Source: Sulfolobus sp. E5-1-F
GTDB taxonomy: Archaea; Thermoproteota; Thermoprotei_A; Sulfolobales; Sulfolobaceae
Length of the DNA stretch: 64,000 nt
NCBI RefSeq assembly: GCF_009601705.1
Contig: NZ_CP045687.1
Coordinates: forward strand, 532,630-596,629
Reading direction: 5' to 3'
Shown: positions 51,143 to 62,111 of the stretch, piece by piece
How the letters are laid out: every line of letters begins with the position of its first letter
Position numbering within the stretch: position 1 is the stretch's first letter
The notes under the pieces: generated by a model
What the model saw: the letters and a program-made list of their open reading frames with translations, nothing else
What the model was told of the DNA's origin: nothing
Database searches by the model: none
Made by a program: the position numbers and the translations under genes

Positions 51143-52834
51143 TTATTGTTGCTCCTCTAGTTTCTTAAGAAATATTAAGGCAGGAAGTAGTATATCTATT
51201 GCGTCACTAACTTTATATATAGCATGACCAAGATTCGGTATAACATGAAATTCATAAGTTTTACCGTTTCTTTGTAATTCTTGTACATATTTCATTACTG
51301 GACTTAGCGGAGTTCTTGTATCATTTTGAGAATGGATTATACATAATGGTACTTTAACATTATTAACGTATGTTATAGGAGACCTTTCTTTCATTAGACT
51401 AGTATTCTTACCATTAAATAATATCTCCATGAATCCTCTAAATAAGGAATCAGATAGTTCGTACATTTCAACCCAATCCGCTACAGCTGCACCCGCTATA
51501 CCGAAATTCCATTTCTCTGGCTCTTTCCCTACTGCTAATAAAGTCATATATCCACCATAACTATAACCCATTATTCCTACCTTATTTGCAATTCCAGATT
51601 CGAAAGCGTAATCCCTTGCCTTAATCACGTCTCTTAGATCACCACCTCCGGCATCTCCAACATTCATTAACGTGAATTTACTCCCATAACCCGTAGATCC
51701 CCTATAGTTAGGTGCAATTACATTATATCCAGCTAATACTAGAGGTGCGATTAACAAATTCCAACTGTTGTCAACTTCAGACCAAGGTCCTCCATGAATA
51801 TATATTATCGTAGTCCCCGGAGTTTTTCTCTTTATAATCCATGTAGGTACCTCTACTTCTGTCTTTAACTTAACGTACTCTAGTTCCCCCATGTCAACCT
51901 TCTTATTGTCTATCACGATCTCTACTTTCCCATCTCTACTTGCCTTATATACCTTATGTGGAGATACTAAGGAGGAGTGCGAAAAATATATTTCATCACC
52001 TATTCTAGTTGCACCGCTAATAGTACCTCTTGGAGTGTTAACCTCTTTGCCATTATAAAATAATCTAGACTCTCCATCTTTCTTTGCTATTATTAACGAA
52101 TCTTCTGGGTCATAATATAACTCAACTGGCTTAAATCCAAACTCAGGCATTTCAACTTTCTTGTACTCTTTACTCTCTATATCGTAAGTATAAATCCAGT
52201 AAGACTCTCCTAGTGTTTCGTAATCACTTACCAAGTAAACTTTATTTCCCATTAAATAATACGCATTGGTTACACTCCCTTCTTTTGGAGTCAATATTTG
52301 CATTTCTCCACTAAAATCAGCTATGAAGAACTCTTGTGATCTTGGATTTCCCTTCAATACTCCCGTACCTATAATATATTTTTCATTAATATCTGTAACA
52401 AATGAGAAGGGTGATATCGTAGTAAGTTTGCTTAATCTTCCATTTTCAATAACATATATTGAGGTTTCAGTTTGCGAAGAACCAGTAAATACTATACGCT
52501 TACTATCATAAGCTAATGACGAAATTCTAACCTTTGGCGACTCAACTTGAAACTCCTCTCCTTTCAAATTTGCTATATATATTGCATGAATTTCCTTTCC
52601 CTTTTCTTCATCTCTTGTGAAAGGTATGAAATCTAAGTTAGATTTTGGTCTAGTTGTTCCTGCTATCGGCAATTTTGTCAGCTTTACCGTATTTCCATTC
52701 ATTAATGTATAAATGCTATTTTCCCCTTCAGATGTTGATAAGAATATCAAATTGTTTTTCAACTTACCTAATACATCATATAATGGAATTCTAACCGTTT
52801 CCTCCAAAAGTTTTACGAGTTCCGAATATTCCAT
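51143..52834 (-). CDS. S9-family peptidase (acylaminoacyl-peptidase/prolyl oligopeptidase type)
   Basis: The 563-residue serine peptidase has an N-terminal beta-propeller (residues about 25-320) that limits access to small peptides, and a C-terminal alpha/beta hydrolase domain. The oxyanion strand is IYIHGGPWSEVDNSW (near 345-358), the nucleophile Ser425 in GYSYGGYM, Asp505 in HSQNDTRTP and His537 in NLGHAIY. It probably removes N-acylated residues or cuts short peptides in the cytoplasm. There is no signal peptide. It has a TATTAA-type box just before ATG 52834 and reads alone. Confidence 0.9.
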   Translation of the reverse strand: MEYSELVKLLEETVRIPLYDVLGKLKNNLIFLSTSEGENSIYTLMNGNTVKLTKLPIAGTTRPKSNLDFIPFTRDEEKGKEIHAIYIANLKGEEFQVESPKVRISSLAYDSKRIVFTGSSQTETSIYVIENGRLSKLTTISPFSFVTDINEKYIIGTGVLKGNPRSQEFFIADFSGEMQILTPKEGSVTNAYYLMGNKVYLVSDYETLGESYWIYTYDIESKEYKKVEMPEFGFKPVELYYDPEDSLIIAKKDGESRLFYNGKEVNTPRGTISGATRIGDEIYFSHSSLVSPHKVYKASRDGKVEIVIDNKKVDMGELEYVKLKTEVEVPTWIIKRKTPGTTIIYIHGGPWSEVDNSWNLLIAPLVLAGYNVIAPNYRGSTGYGSKFTLMNVGDAGGGDLRDVIKARDYAFESGIANKVGIMGYSYGGYMTLLAVGKEPEKWNFGIAGAAVADWVEMYELSDSLFRGFMEILFNGKNTSLMKERSPITYVNNVKVPLCIIHSQNDTRTPLSPVMKYVQELQRNGKTYEFHVIPNLGHAIYKVSDAIDILLPALIFLKKLEEQQ

Positions 52835-52856
52835 ATATTATAGTTTAGTTTATAAT

Positions 52857-53800
52857 ATTAATACTTTTTACAAGGTTTCCATTAAGAAAAATTATCGACT
52901 TCTGGGGGAGAAGTAATATTATGGAGTAGAAGTCGTTATTTGATAAGAGATCTAAGATGAGGAATTGTCTAATAGAGAAGAAAAGCTAAGGGAACTCGAA
53001 GGAACACAGATACACTATTAATCCTTTCTCAAATTCAAGAATTCTTGAAGGAAACAAGTTTAGCTATTTTTCATAACTCCAGTTAAGAGGAATTAGAATA
53101 ATTGGTAACTACTCAGAGATTTTATGGAATTGAAGGAACTTTGTGTCTTTATCGGATTTATTAGACTATATAAATTAAATAAACAAAGATAAATAATTCC
53201 CTTTGATAAGGCACTAAAACTTAGAAGTCCCCTTGAATATAAAGGAGGCTATAGTTCCCGCTTACGATTATGATTGAAACTTGACGTTTATGCTTACTCT
53301 GTAAAAGTTGACTTTTGTATAATTTCATAAGTATAGAAGACCTTCTCAACACTTTATGATAGGCTTTATTATAAAATCCAGCTTAAGAACTTTAGCAAAA
53401 GCGTAACGATAAAAGATAAGGTTTCTGAGGAAATTATAAATTTCTTTGACGAAATTCTAGGTTAGCTAACGTTTTTCGAAAATCTTTGTGTAAACTTTAA
53501 GGATATTAAGAGGGTAAAGAGGTCTTAATAAGTGTAGTTTTAAAAGAATTGAAGGATTTAATAGAGAATAGGAGAAGAATTTCAGAAGTAATGGGGAGGA
53601 GGTACTTATATTATTAAAGACGTATAACGGAAGGTAATAATAGGTGGAGTGAGTAAGAAAGGTGTTTAAGTGATAGCGAGGGGAGTTCAATATCCTCTAG
53701 TGTATTAAGTAATATCACGAAATAACTTGAGAGTACGAGTTTGATAAAATATTATCACATTTTTGATTATATTTTTTATAAATAATAAGGACTAAAGAGG
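52857..53800. other. Gene-poor 0.95-kb region with eroded coding sequence
   Basis: Coding-like strings occur in scattered frames on the plus strand but are interrupted by stops. From 53221 the frame reads LEVPLNIKEAIVPAYDYD and then a stop. Near 53390 another reads KNFSKSVTIKDKVSEEIINFF. Near 53535 a third reads VVLKELKDLIENRRRISEVM. They look like pieces of one decayed gene, perhaps a transposase or TnpB-like protein. No terminal inverted repeats were found. A 74-codon minus-strand frame at 53466-53690 is a by-product of the AT bias. Confidence 0.5.
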
Positions 53801-54070
53801 TTACCTCTTTAATTTTTCCTCTAGATATTTCAATATATCACTTACATTCTGAGTCGTACTATCGCTATTAATTGTTGAGTTTAAGTCTCTACTTTTTATT
53901 ACAATATGTCGAAGTTTCTCATCACAGTAGTAGAGTTCTATTTTTAAATCCTTGTAAGTGTACTCATCAACCTTAATTATTCCCTCATAAACGTAACTTC
54001 TAGTCTTAAACACGTTCATTTTTGCTTTTACAAAAGCCTCAACGTCTTTTAGAACATTTTCACTTTCCAT
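53801..54070 (-). CDS. Small hypothetical protein
   Basis: The 89-residue protein is unrecognised. It has an acidic, helical N-terminus (MESENVLKDVEAFVKAKMNVF), two or three strands (YVYEGIIKVDEYTYKDLKIELYYCDEKLRHIVIKSR), and a C-terminal helix (SDILKYLEEKLKR). The composition is like a real cytoplasmic protein. It follows the broken MFS gene on the same strand by 34 bp. Confidence 0.5.
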   Translation of the reverse strand: MESENVLKDVEAFVKAKMNVFKTRSYVYEGIIKVDEYTYKDLKIELYYCDEKLRHIVIKSRDLNSTINSDSTTQNVSDILKYLEEKLKR

Positions 54071-54104
54071 AATTATTATAGTGTAAAGTCAAGTTTTTAT
54101 ATTT

Positions 54105-55181
54105 TTATAACAAGCTCATTCCTATTGTACTGATAACTGACGTAGTAATTAACGCGATTGCTAACGAGAGTCTTAATGGTAATGGAATTATTGATATTAT
54201 TAACGTTCCAAATCCTCCACCTATTAATCTGCCAATCAACAATGCGAAATTCGACCCAGTTCCTCTAACGCTTACTGGGTATAATTCGCTTAGCCACACC
54301 CCAAAGAAGGCGAAGAAGGCTGATGAAAAGAAGAGTGCAAGTGCGGCGAGTTTATACACAATAAATGCTAAAGAGGAAACTATTGCCAAGACGCCAAACA
54401 CTACCGCAGAAAATTTTCTTCCTTTAATATCCGATAGGTAACCGGAAATTGCAAACGAGAATACTGCTAGAATATCCCCTATTGCAATTAACTCGTCGTT
54501 TTTAAGTATTGTAGGTATAAGTTCGAATGTTGGAATTATGAAGAGAAATGAGGATAGTGATACTATTGAACCCAGTATTGTAATTCTTAATAAGGTTGGC
54601 GAGAACACATCAAGAAATCTGCTATTTATCTCATTACTTCTTACTCTTTCTTCTGGAATAAAGGGATAAAAAGCAAAGGACAATAAGGAAATTAATCCAG
54701 CAATTAAAAATAGCGTTTTAAATGTTGCAAATGTTGCAGTAACTGCACCTAGCAATGCACCTAAGGCATAAAAGCCTTGCATTATTCCACCAATAAATCC
54801 CTTACGACTAGTTATTCTCAATTCTGCAACTACTGCGTAACTTATTCCATTCTCACCATTAACTCCAAATCCTATTATAAACCATATAATGTAAAATTCT
54901 AGCAAATTATGAATAAACTATAATAAGATTTCCGGAATTGAAAATAGGAAGAAAGACATCAGTAACGCTCTTCTTCTACCAATTAAATCTGAAAGTCTTC
55001 CGAAAATTAGTCCACCTATTGCACCTCCAATCCATGATAATGTTATAGCAATTACGATACTTGATATTGTAGTCGAGAAGTAGTGTGATAATGGTGTTAA
55101 GACAAATGAGATCGTGTACATCACGTAAGCAGAGAGCAAAAATGGGATTATCACGGAAAATATTGCAAGTGTCTTATTCAT
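54105..55181 (-). pseudogene. MFS transporter interrupted by one in-frame amber codon
   Basis: The frame from ATG 55181 encodes FGRLSDLIGRRRALLMSF (the MFS loop after span 2), reaches LFSIPEILL and meets TAG at 54918-54920. The same frame continues without shift: FIHNLLEFYIIWFIIGFGV and on through ten spans to the stop at 54105, so the whole would be 358 residues. Both pieces are needed for one transporter, and they read as one gene if the single TAG is ignored. The remaining sequence shows no other damage, so the mutation is recent or the stop is read through. A TTG at 54905 could start a truncated second part. Confidence 0.8.
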
Positions 55182-55216
55182 AATTTGATATGAAAGTTAA
55201 CAATAAAAAGATTAAC

Positions 55217-56770
55217 TTAATCGTATACAGTCCTAGCTTGTTCTCTCATGAATGAGAGAAGATAATATGGACCCCCAGCATTTCTTCCAGTCCAACCTGA
55301 ATCCTTCCAACCTCCAAATGGTTGCACTCCGGGCATAGCTCCAGTAGTTGATCCTACAGTTCTGTTAGCGTATACAACTCCAGCCTCTATGTGGTCGAAG
55401 AAATATTGTATCTCTTTGTGATCTTCAGAAAAGATACCTGCGGTTAAACCATAATCGACGTCATTAGCGAGTTTCACAGCTTCTTCAAGGTTTTTGACCT
55501 CCTTTACTAGTAAGATTGGTACAAATAACTCAGTTTTCCATAACGAGCTTGAGTATGGTAATTCGACAATTACTGTGGGCTCAACTAGATAGCTCTTTTC
55601 GTCATCAATTACTCTCCCTCCCACTAATATTTTGCCTCCCTCTTCAACAGCTTGTTTAATATACCTTCTAAACTTTTCAATAGCTCCCCTATTTATTAAT
55701 GGACCTAAGAATGTTTCCCTCTTCCTTGGATCGCCTATTATAGTTTTCTCAACCTTCTCCTTTATTCTATTCAAGAACTCATCATATATTGGGCTCTCAA
55801 TAAACACTCTAGAAGTAGCACTACATTTTTGTCCTCCAAATCCGAAAGCACCTCTAAAAGTACCTTCAACTGCCTTATTTAAATCAGCTCTTGCGGTAAT
55901 TACTGTAGCGTTCTTTCCGCCCAATTCAAGAACTGCTGGTCTAGGCTTCTTATTTATAAACGTCTTTAGCAATTTATGACCAACGTCCCTTGAACCCGTA
56001 AATGCAAAACCGTCAACCTCATCCAGAACTGGTGGTATAAGCTCTCCGGGTATTGTGACGTAGTTAACTGCTTCAGGAGGAAATCCCGCTCTCCTCAAAA
56101 TAGTTACTAACATATATGCAGAAATGGGAGTATCTGATGAGGGCTTCACTACTACTGTATTTCCTGTCAGTAGTGCTCCTAAAGTCATTGTGGCAGTTAT
56201 AGCTAATGGAAAGTTAAATGGAGAGATTATTAGCCAAGCACCATAAGGTCTCATTATCGAAAAGGCTCTTTCATTCCTATATATTCTCCCTTCCATCTCT
56301 CTTGCATATCCCCTATTATCTTCTAAGAGCTTAGCGTAATAGAGAAAATAATCTATAGTTTCGTCAACTTCAGCTATTGCTTCATATCTATTTTTACCGT
56401 TTTCGTAAGTAATTATTGCAGAAAGCTCGAACTTTCTTCTCCTTAATTCCTCAGCTGCTTTATATGCAAATTCCACCCTATCTTTCCAGTCTGAGTATTG
56501 CCAATACTCAAAGGATTTCTTTGCAATTTTTATCGCACTCCGTAAATTAGTTCCATCATCCTTTTGAGTAATTGCTAAAGTCAAACTCGTATCTACTGGA
56601 GTTTTAACTACATACTTAGATGAAAGTTTAATTTCATCCTTTCCAATTAAGATAGGATATTCCTTTCCAAGTTCAATATGTTCTAATGCTCTTTCGTATT
56701 CCTTATGAAATTCTTCCTCCCTTCCTTGTTCAACATATCTTTGATAAGTTTTTTCATTTACGAATACCAT
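55217..56770 (-). CDS. Aldehyde dehydrogenase, 1-pyrroline-5-carboxylate-dehydrogenase-like
   Basis: The 517-residue enzyme oxidises an aldehyde with NAD(P). All active-site parts are present: Asn186 in SPFNFP, GFAFTGSRDVG, Glu282 in LELGGKNA and the nucleophile Cys316 in GFGGQKCSATSR. The QKCSA-type motif and the length fit 1-pyrroline-5-carboxylate dehydrogenases of the RocA group, giving glutamate from proline breakdown. Related Sulfolobus enzymes are called so by likeness only. It starts at ATG 56770, and the next gene on this strand is the broken MFS transporter 36 bp further, so the two may be an operon. Confidence 0.88.
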   Translation of the reverse strand: MVFVNEKTYQRYVEQGREEEFHKEYERALEHIELGKEYPILIGKDEIKLSSKYVVKTPVDTSLTLAITQKDDGTNLRSAIKIAKKSFEYWQYSDWKDRVEFAYKAAEELRRRKFELSAIITYENGKNRYEAIAEVDETIDYFLYYAKLLEDNRGYAREMEGRIYRNERAFSIMRPYGAWLIISPFNFPLAITATMTLGALLTGNTVVVKPSSDTPISAYMLVTILRRAGFPPEAVNYVTIPGELIPPVLDEVDGFAFTGSRDVGHKLLKTFINKKPRPAVLELGGKNATVITARADLNKAVEGTFRGAFGFGGQKCSATSRVFIESPIYDEFLNRIKEKVEKTIIGDPRKRETFLGPLINRGAIEKFRRYIKQAVEEGGKILVGGRVIDDEKSYLVEPTVIVELPYSSSLWKTELFVPILLVKEVKNLEEAVKLANDVDYGLTAGIFSEDHKEIQYFFDHIEAGVVYANRTVGSTTGAMPGVQPFGGWKDSGWTGRNAGGPYYLLSFMREQARTVYD

Positions 56771-56861
56771 ATGTAATATTTGATAGCTAAAGATATAAGA
56801 CTAATCTAACCATACACTAGATAGGAAAAATATTTAATCTAATTTTTCTCGTTAAATATTA

Positions 56862-57455
56862 ATGAAAAAAGCTGAGTTATTATTTAATGCATACAAGAGT
56901 AGGAAGGAGATTGAGCCCTTTCCATTGACTGAAGAAGAGGCTAAAAAGGTTAAGGAGGAATTTGTAGAGCTGTTAATAAATAACGAGGGTTTTGGTGGGT
57001 ACAAATTATCTGGTTTTGGGGAAGGAGTGCTAACAAAACCAATGATAACTAGAGAAAATACCATAGAATTGTGGTTTAGAAATCACAAATTAGAAGTTGA
57101 GATAGTTGCTCTAGTCGAAAATGGTGAAGTTAAAAGGACATTCCTAGGATTGGAAATACCAGCTCCCAGATTTACTACTTGGGATCTTCCTTCACACTAC
57201 ATCGTTGCAGATAACATTTTTGCAGCTAGATTATATATAGGGCCAGAAATTGATCCTCCTTTTGGCTCATTTAAGCTTTATATAAATGGCAAATTTGTAG
57301 GTGAGGGTGAGCCAAAATACAAGCCAGAAGACAAGGTTAAGGAGTACATGAAAGGCTACGTGTCTTTGGGAGTATTTATTGGTCCTATTAGCGTTAAAAA
57401 AGGAGATAAGATAAGGGTAGAGGGGAAGAGAAGTATAAACGTAAGTCTAATATGA
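56862..57455 (+). CDS. 2-oxopent-4-enoate hydratase-like protein, short
   Basis: The 197-residue protein resembles, by eye, hydratases and decarboxylases of the MhpD/XylJ group in the FAH superfamily: an N-terminal [29 protein letters not shown] helix pair, then GGYKLSGFG, a Gly-rich loop like G-x-K-I-G. Family members have about 260 residues, so part is missing or diverged, and the metal-binding Glu-x-Glu is not obvious ([16 protein letters not shown] has acids in about the right place). The function is uncertain. It starts at ATG 56862 behind a leaderless-type promoter and is read toward the phosphorylase gene 44 bp later. Confidence 0.5.
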   Translation: MKKAELLFNAYKSRKEIEPFPLTEEEAKKVKEEFVELLINNEGFGGYKLSGFGEGVLTKPMITRENTIELWFRNHKLEVEIVALVENGEVKRTFLGLEIPAPRFTTWDLPSHYIVADNIFAARLYIGPEIDPPFGSFKLYINGKFVGEGEPKYKPEDKVKEYMKGYVSLGVFIGPISVKKGDKIRVEGKRSINVSLI

Positions 57456-57499
57456 TTTGGAAATAGTTTTTTAATTGGTTGCTTATTAAGCAGTTAGAT

Positions 57500-58897
57500 A
57501 TGATAGTGAGCGTTACAGCTGAGCTTGGTTTAGATATTGGTCGAAATTTCGCTGGAGGTCTAGGTATTCTTGAAGGGGATAAATTTTACGCAGCGGCTAG
57601 ATTAGGTATAGACTATACAGTAATTACGCTATTTTACAGAAGAGGCTACGTTAACGGAGAGGAAGAACAAAAAGAGCTATTATCTAATTTAAATAAGGAA
57701 TGGGAGAGTGAAATTACCCTTGGAGGTCAAAGAATAAAGGTTGAGTATTTGGTTTACACTTTAAATACGGCAAAAGCTATATTTACTAATCCAGTAAACA
57801 CTAATCTTAATGATGTGCTCTATGTGGAGAATAGTGACGAGGAGAGGTTTTACAAATGCCTTCTATTAGCTAAGGTTGCTGAAAAATACATTAACGAAAG
57901 GATAGGATGGGATAAGGTGAAATACGTTGATATGCAAGAAGCTTGCCCAGCATTTCTTCCATTATTAAAGTATTTTCCGAGGTATAGAGTCATAATTCAT
58001 ACACCAGCTCCTTGGGGTCATCCAACCTTTCCATCATATTTGTTCAAAAAGGAGTTCGCTTTTGAGTTTCCGCTAGATCACGTGGTGATGACAGATATTG
58101 GGCTCTCCTCATCTATTGAAGGTATTGTAGTATCCAAGAAGATGTTAAAACATGTGGGTAGAAGTTTTCCTCAACATATGTATAAAATAAGGGCAGTAAC
58201 TAATGCAGTTGAAATTCCAAGGTGGAGACATCAATCTCTTAATGACGTTAAAGATCTAGATGACTTCATCAAAAAGAGGAAGGAAGTGAAAAGAGATAGT
58301 ATTAAGAAATTAGGAAAGGATACTGATAAACCTACCATAGCGTGGTTAAGGAGGATTACGGCGTATAAGAGACCAGATTTTATACTAAGATTAATCGATG
58401 ATCTAAAAGACGATGTTTTCTTTATAATTGGAGGATTAGCTCATCCTAAAGATTATTCAGCTGTGGAAATTGAGAAAAGATTTAGGGAAATTTCTGAAAA
58501 AAGAAATAATGTAATCCTTGTGAGGGGTGGCGATCCTAATTTAATGAAACTTGCTATATGGGCGAGTGATATATGGACCTTTACTCCATTTTCTGGCTGG
58601 GAGGCTAGTGGTACTAGTTTCATGAAGGCAGGAATAAATGGAGTCCCATCTATAGCATCTAGAGACGGTGCCGTCCCAGAGATAATAATTGATGGCTATA
58701 ATGGATGGCTTTATGGGGAAGATAGAGAGAACCTTCTTCCATTAAACGTTTACAATCATAATGTAGAGTATGAGGAGTTTCTCAAAAAGGTTAAACTGGC
58801 TTTAAATCAATATTATGAGGTGGGATATAATGCTTATAAGACGTTTCCTAATTATTGCTCTATGGATAGACTCATGAAAGAGTATGCATATTACTAA
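57500..58897 (+). CDS. Short GT35-like glucan phosphorylase
   Basis: The 465-residue GT-B protein starts at ATG 57500 (MIVSVTAELGLDIGRNFAGGLGILEGD), which fits a TTTTTAATT box 30 bp before; TTG 57479 would add seven residues. NFAGGLGILEGD is the N-terminal phosphorylase signature, and FSGWEASGTSFMKAGINGVPSIASRDGAVPE matches the GT35 segment with the PLP-binding Lys (here Lys376), with ITAYKRP at 287-292. Full glycogen phosphorylases have about 800 residues; this short form lacks the long regulatory insertions, as in other archaeal relatives. It would release glucose 1-phosphate from stored glucan. It is upstream of PEP carboxykinase. Confidence 0.82.
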   Translation: MIVSVTAELGLDIGRNFAGGLGILEGDKFYAAARLGIDYTVITLFYRRGYVNGEEEQKELLSNLNKEWESEITLGGQRIKVEYLVYTLNTAKAIFTNPVNTNLNDVLYVENSDEERFYKCLLLAKVAEKYINERIGWDKVKYVDMQEACPAFLPLLKYFPRYRVIIHTPAPWGHPTFPSYLFKKEFAFEFPLDHVVMTDIGLSSSIEGIVVSKKMLKHVGRSFPQHMYKIRAVTNAVEIPRWRHQSLNDVKDLDDFIKKRKEVKRDSIKKLGKDTDKPTIAWLRRITAYKRPDFILRLIDDLKDDVFFIIGGLAHPKDYSAVEIEKRFREISEKRNNVILVRGGDPNLMKLAIWASDIWTFTPFSGWEASGTSFMKAGINGVPSIASRDGAVPEIIIDGYNGWLYGEDRENLLPLNVYNHNVEYEEFLKKVKLALNQYYEVGYNAYKTFPNYCSMDRLMKEYAYY

Positions 58898-59015
58898 ATC
58901 TTGATCATTGCCCAATTGACCTCAATATTTGTGTAAAAGTAAGGTAGTTAAATGGTTAATTAATAGTAAATAATGAGTTCTCCACTTGACAACACTATAT
59001 TAATGAGAACTATTA

Positions 59016-60893
59016 ATGATTGATTATAACTTGTTAAAAGGAAAACATTTATATTTTCTTAAATACTATAAATATGACATGAGTGCTAGTTTAGATTTTT
59101 TAAAAGATTCAGTTCAGAGTGATGCAGTAAAAAAATTAGAATCTCTGAATAATTTCCAATTAATTGAATTTTTAAATAACATCGTTAAGATATGTGAACC
59201 GGATAGCGTATATCTTATAACTGGAACCGATGAGGAGAAGGAATATATAAGGAAAAAAGCCTTAGAAAGCGGGGAAGAGATTAAACTAAAGACCAGTGGA
59301 CACACTATACATTTTGATCACCCTTTAGATCAAGCTAGAGCCAGAGAAGACACGTTCATTCTCAGTGATGTCAAGATCCCCTATGTTAATACTAAACCTA
59401 GGAATGAGGGTTTAAATGAGATCCTAGGTTTACTTAAGGGGTCAATGAGAGGTAGAGAGATGTATATAGGGTTTTACTCTTTAGGTCCTAGAAATTCTCC
59501 CTTCCAAATTTTAGCAGTTCAAGTGACTGATTCTCCATACGTTATTCACAGTGAAAATATATTATATAGAAATGCATTCGAACATTTTAGTAATAATAAG
59601 AAGTTTTTGAGATTCGTCCATTCTAAAGGAGAACTGGATATAAGAAAAAGGAGAATAATGATAGACTTGGCAGATAATACTGTCTATAGTGTTAACACAA
59701 CTTATGCCGGCAACAGTGTAGGTTTAAAGAAATTGGCTTTAAGGTTAACTATAACTAAGGCTGTAGAAGAAGGATGGCTCTCAGAACATATGGCTATAGT
59801 TGGTTTCAACGGAGATAAGGGTATACATTACTTCACAGCGTCATTTCCTTCTGGAAGTGGAAAGACCTCTACTTCCATGATTGGGAGTCTAATAAGTGAT
59901 GACTTAGCATTTATAAGAGAATTTGACGGTATTCCCAAAGCAGTAAATCCGGAAATTGGAGTTTTCGGCATTATACAAGGGATAAATGCCAGGGATGATC
60001 CAATAATATGGGAAGTTCTTCATAAGCCTGGAGAAGTGATATTCTCTAATGTACTAATGACTGATGATGGTGATGTATACTGGGAGGGGAGCGAATTGCC
60101 AAAACCAGAAAGGGGATATAACTATGAGGGAAAGTGGAGTAGGGAAAGTGGCAAGCCGGCTTCACATCCGAACGCCAGATTTACAGTTCCTTTAACTTCA
60201 TTTAAGAATTTAGATGGTAATTGGGATAACCCAAATGGTGTAGTTATTGATGGCATAATATTTGGGGTTAGAGATTATAACACTCTTATTCCAATTGTTG
60301 AGGCATTTTCATGGTCTCACGGAGTTGTGACAATCGGAGCTTCAATGGAGTCCGCTAGAACCTCAGCAGTAATCGGGAAAGCTGATGAACTAGAGTTTAA
60401 TCCAATGGCGATTTTAGATTTCATGCCTATCTCACTCAGTAGATATTTAAGAAACTATTTGAATTTTGGTAAAAGATTAAGGAAAAGCCCTAAAATATTT
60501 GGATTTAACTATTTTCTAAAAGACGAAAATAATAAATTCTTGAATTCAAAGGAAGATAAGAAAATATGGGTTAAATGGGCTGTGAAGAGAGTAGAGGAAA
60601 CTATAGACGCGATCTATGCACCCATTGGTCTCATCCCATTTTATGAAGATCTAAAAACTCTATTCAAAACGATTTTAGGAAAGGAGTACAGTAAAGAGCA
60701 GTATGAGAAGCAATTTACAATAAAGTTGAGAAGATACTTAGAGAAAACAGAGCGCATAATTGGGATTTATCTTAAATTTGACGATATTCCCTCTGAGGTT
60801 ATTGGTGAATTAGAAATGCAAAGAAAGAGAATTATTGATTATATTAGCAAATATGGCGATTCAGTATCTCCATTTAAACTAGAAAAAGCTTAA
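59016..60893 (+). CDS. pckG: Phosphoenolpyruvate carboxykinase (GTP)
   Basis: The 625-residue enzyme turns oxaloacetate and GTP into phosphoenolpyruvate, the entry to gluconeogenesis. The N-terminal domain ends with [14 protein letters not shown] (metal and oxaloacetate contacts); the kinase loop is FPSGSGKTS at 277-285, with Ser in place of the Cys found in animal PckG, followed by DDLAFIREF (Walker B-type metal site). The C-terminal [21 protein letters not shown] fits the family. The start is ATG 59016. It lies between the phosphorylase and the alcohol dehydrogenase, in the order of the S. solfataricus locus (from memory). Confidence 0.95.
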   Translation: MIDYNLLKGKHLYFLKYYKYDMSASLDFLKDSVQSDAVKKLESLNNFQLIEFLNNIVKICEPDSVYLITGTDEEKEYIRKKALESGEEIKLKTSGHTIHFDHPLDQARAREDTFILSDVKIPYVNTKPRNEGLNEILGLLKGSMRGREMYIGFYSLGPRNSPFQILAVQVTDSPYVIHSENILYRNAFEHFSNNKKFLRFVHSKGELDIRKRRIMIDLADNTVYSVNTTYAGNSVGLKKLALRLTITKAVEEGWLSEHMAIVGFNGDKGIHYFTASFPSGSGKTSTSMIGSLISDDLAFIREFDGIPKAVNPEIGVFGIIQGINARDDPIIWEVLHKPGEVIFSNVLMTDDGDVYWEGSELPKPERGYNYEGKWSRESGKPASHPNARFTVPLTSFKNLDGNWDNPNGVVIDGIIFGVRDYNTLIPIVEAFSWSHGVVTIGASMESARTSAVIGKADELEFNPMAILDFMPISLSRYLRNYLNFGKRLRKSPKIFGFNYFLKDENNKFLNSKEDKKIWVKWAVKRVEETIDAIYAPIGLIPFYEDLKTLFKTILGKEYSKEQYEKQFTIKLRRYLEKTERIIGIYLKFDDIPSEVIGELEMQRKRIIDYISKYGDSVSPFKLEKA

Positions 60894-60934
60894 ATCATTA
60901 AAAAAGAACTCTTTTATAAAGGAAGTTAAGATTT

Positions 60935-61978
60935 TTATGGTATTAATACTTGCCTTCCTACAGCCTTAAAATTCTCTAAGTTATCAATTGCCTCATTTGC
61001 CTCTTCTAATTTCATGGTCTTCGTTACCATTGGTTTAACTTTACCAGCCTCTGCTAATCTCATTATTCCCAAAAAGTCAGATTGATTCCCTACTAAACTA
61101 CCTATAAACTGTATTTCTGACAAGGTTATTAACGGTGCGTGGAAGTGTAAATCAGCACCAAATAATCCTACCATGACGTATTTACCTTGTTTAGCTAAAG
61201 CCTTAGGATAAACCGAAAGCGTTTTCTCCGAGTTGTTTAGATCTATTACAGCATCAACACCCTTACCTTCAGTTATCCTCCTTATCTCTACCAGCGTATC
61301 TTGGGTGGACGCATTTATTACATAATCAGCTCCTGCTCTCTTTGCAGCCTCCACAGCCTCCTCCCTTACATCTACACCTATTATCGTTGCTCCACTAACG
61401 GCTTTGGCTATCTGCACTGCCATTGTTCCTAACCCTCCACCAGCACCCACTACTAGTAATGTCTTAGTTGGATCTAAGGATGCCTTTCTAACTGCTCTAT
61501 ATGTGGTTATCCCTGAACAAGTTAACGGCGCGGCTTCTACTGCATTAAGTCTTTTCAGTTTGTACATGTACTTATAATGAGGTACTAATACGTACTCTGC
61601 ATAAGCCCCATCGTAATTAATTCCTAACCATCTAGGAGAATCACACATATGCTCATCCCCTATTCTGCAATAATAACAACTTCCTTCTCCCTGCCAAGGA
61701 TTAACCGCAACTAGATCCCCCTTAGAGTATCCAACAACTTCATCTCCAACTTCCTCAATTTTCCCTGCAATTTCATGACCTAAAGTTATTGGCAATTTTA
61801 CACCTAAATCTTCTACTATTCTTAAATTTCCAAACCTCCCTTGTCTCATGTGAACATCAGAGTGGCAAACTCCTGCAGCCTCTACCTTTATCAAAACCTG
61901 TGTTCCCTTAGGTTTAGGCACATTTATATCTTGTAAACTAAGGGGTTTTCCTATTTCTACCAATCTAACTGCTCTCAT
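60935..61978 (-). CDS. adh: NAD(+)-dependent zinc alcohol dehydrogenase (SsADH orthologue)
   Basis: The 347-residue protein is, from memory, almost identical to the tetrameric S. solfataricus alcohol dehydrogenase. Catalytic zinc ligands are Cys38, His68, Glu69 and Cys154. The structural site is Glu98, Cys101, Cys104 and Cys112, the acid-substituted form known for SsADH. The NAD motif GAGGGLG is near residue 178, and the Asp of IGVDVRE follows the second strand. It oxidises primary and some secondary alcohols. I start at ATG 61978 ([10 protein letters not shown]); TTG 61990 would add four residues. Confidence 0.95.
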   Translation of the reverse strand: MRAVRLVEIGKPLSLQDINVPKPKGTQVLIKVEAAGVCHSDVHMRQGRFGNLRIVEDLGVKLPITLGHEIAGKIEEVGDEVVGYSKGDLVAVNPWQGEGSCYYCRIGDEHMCDSPRWLGINYDGAYAEYVLVPHYKYMYKLKRLNAVEAAPLTCSGITTYRAVRKASLDPTKTLLVVGAGGGLGTMAVQIAKAVSGATIIGVDVREEAVEAAKRAGADYVINASTQDTLVEIRRITEGKGVDAVIDLNNSEKTLSVYPKALAKQGKYVMVGLFGADLHFHAPLITLSEIQFIGSLVGNQSDFLGIMRLAEAGKVKPMVTKTMKLEEANEAIDNLENFKAVGRQVLIP

Positions 61979-62111
61979 TCTATCACACAAAATATAAATA
62001 TGTTTAACGCGTTATTAAATATTATAATGTTATTTAACGTAATAGCATTACTGACAATTATATAGTGTATTATGATATCGGGATTTATATAGATGAAATT
62101 ACTAAAAAATT

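Noticed and set aside
53466-53690. A 74-residue Leu/Ser/Tyr-rich minus-strand protein
   Set aside because: It lies opposite eroded coding-like sequence, has no promoter or family likeness, and its composition reflects AT bias.
54105-54905. Two separate small membrane proteins in place of one broken MFS gene
   Set aside because: Both pieces are in the same frame, separated by one TAG, and neither is a full transporter alone.
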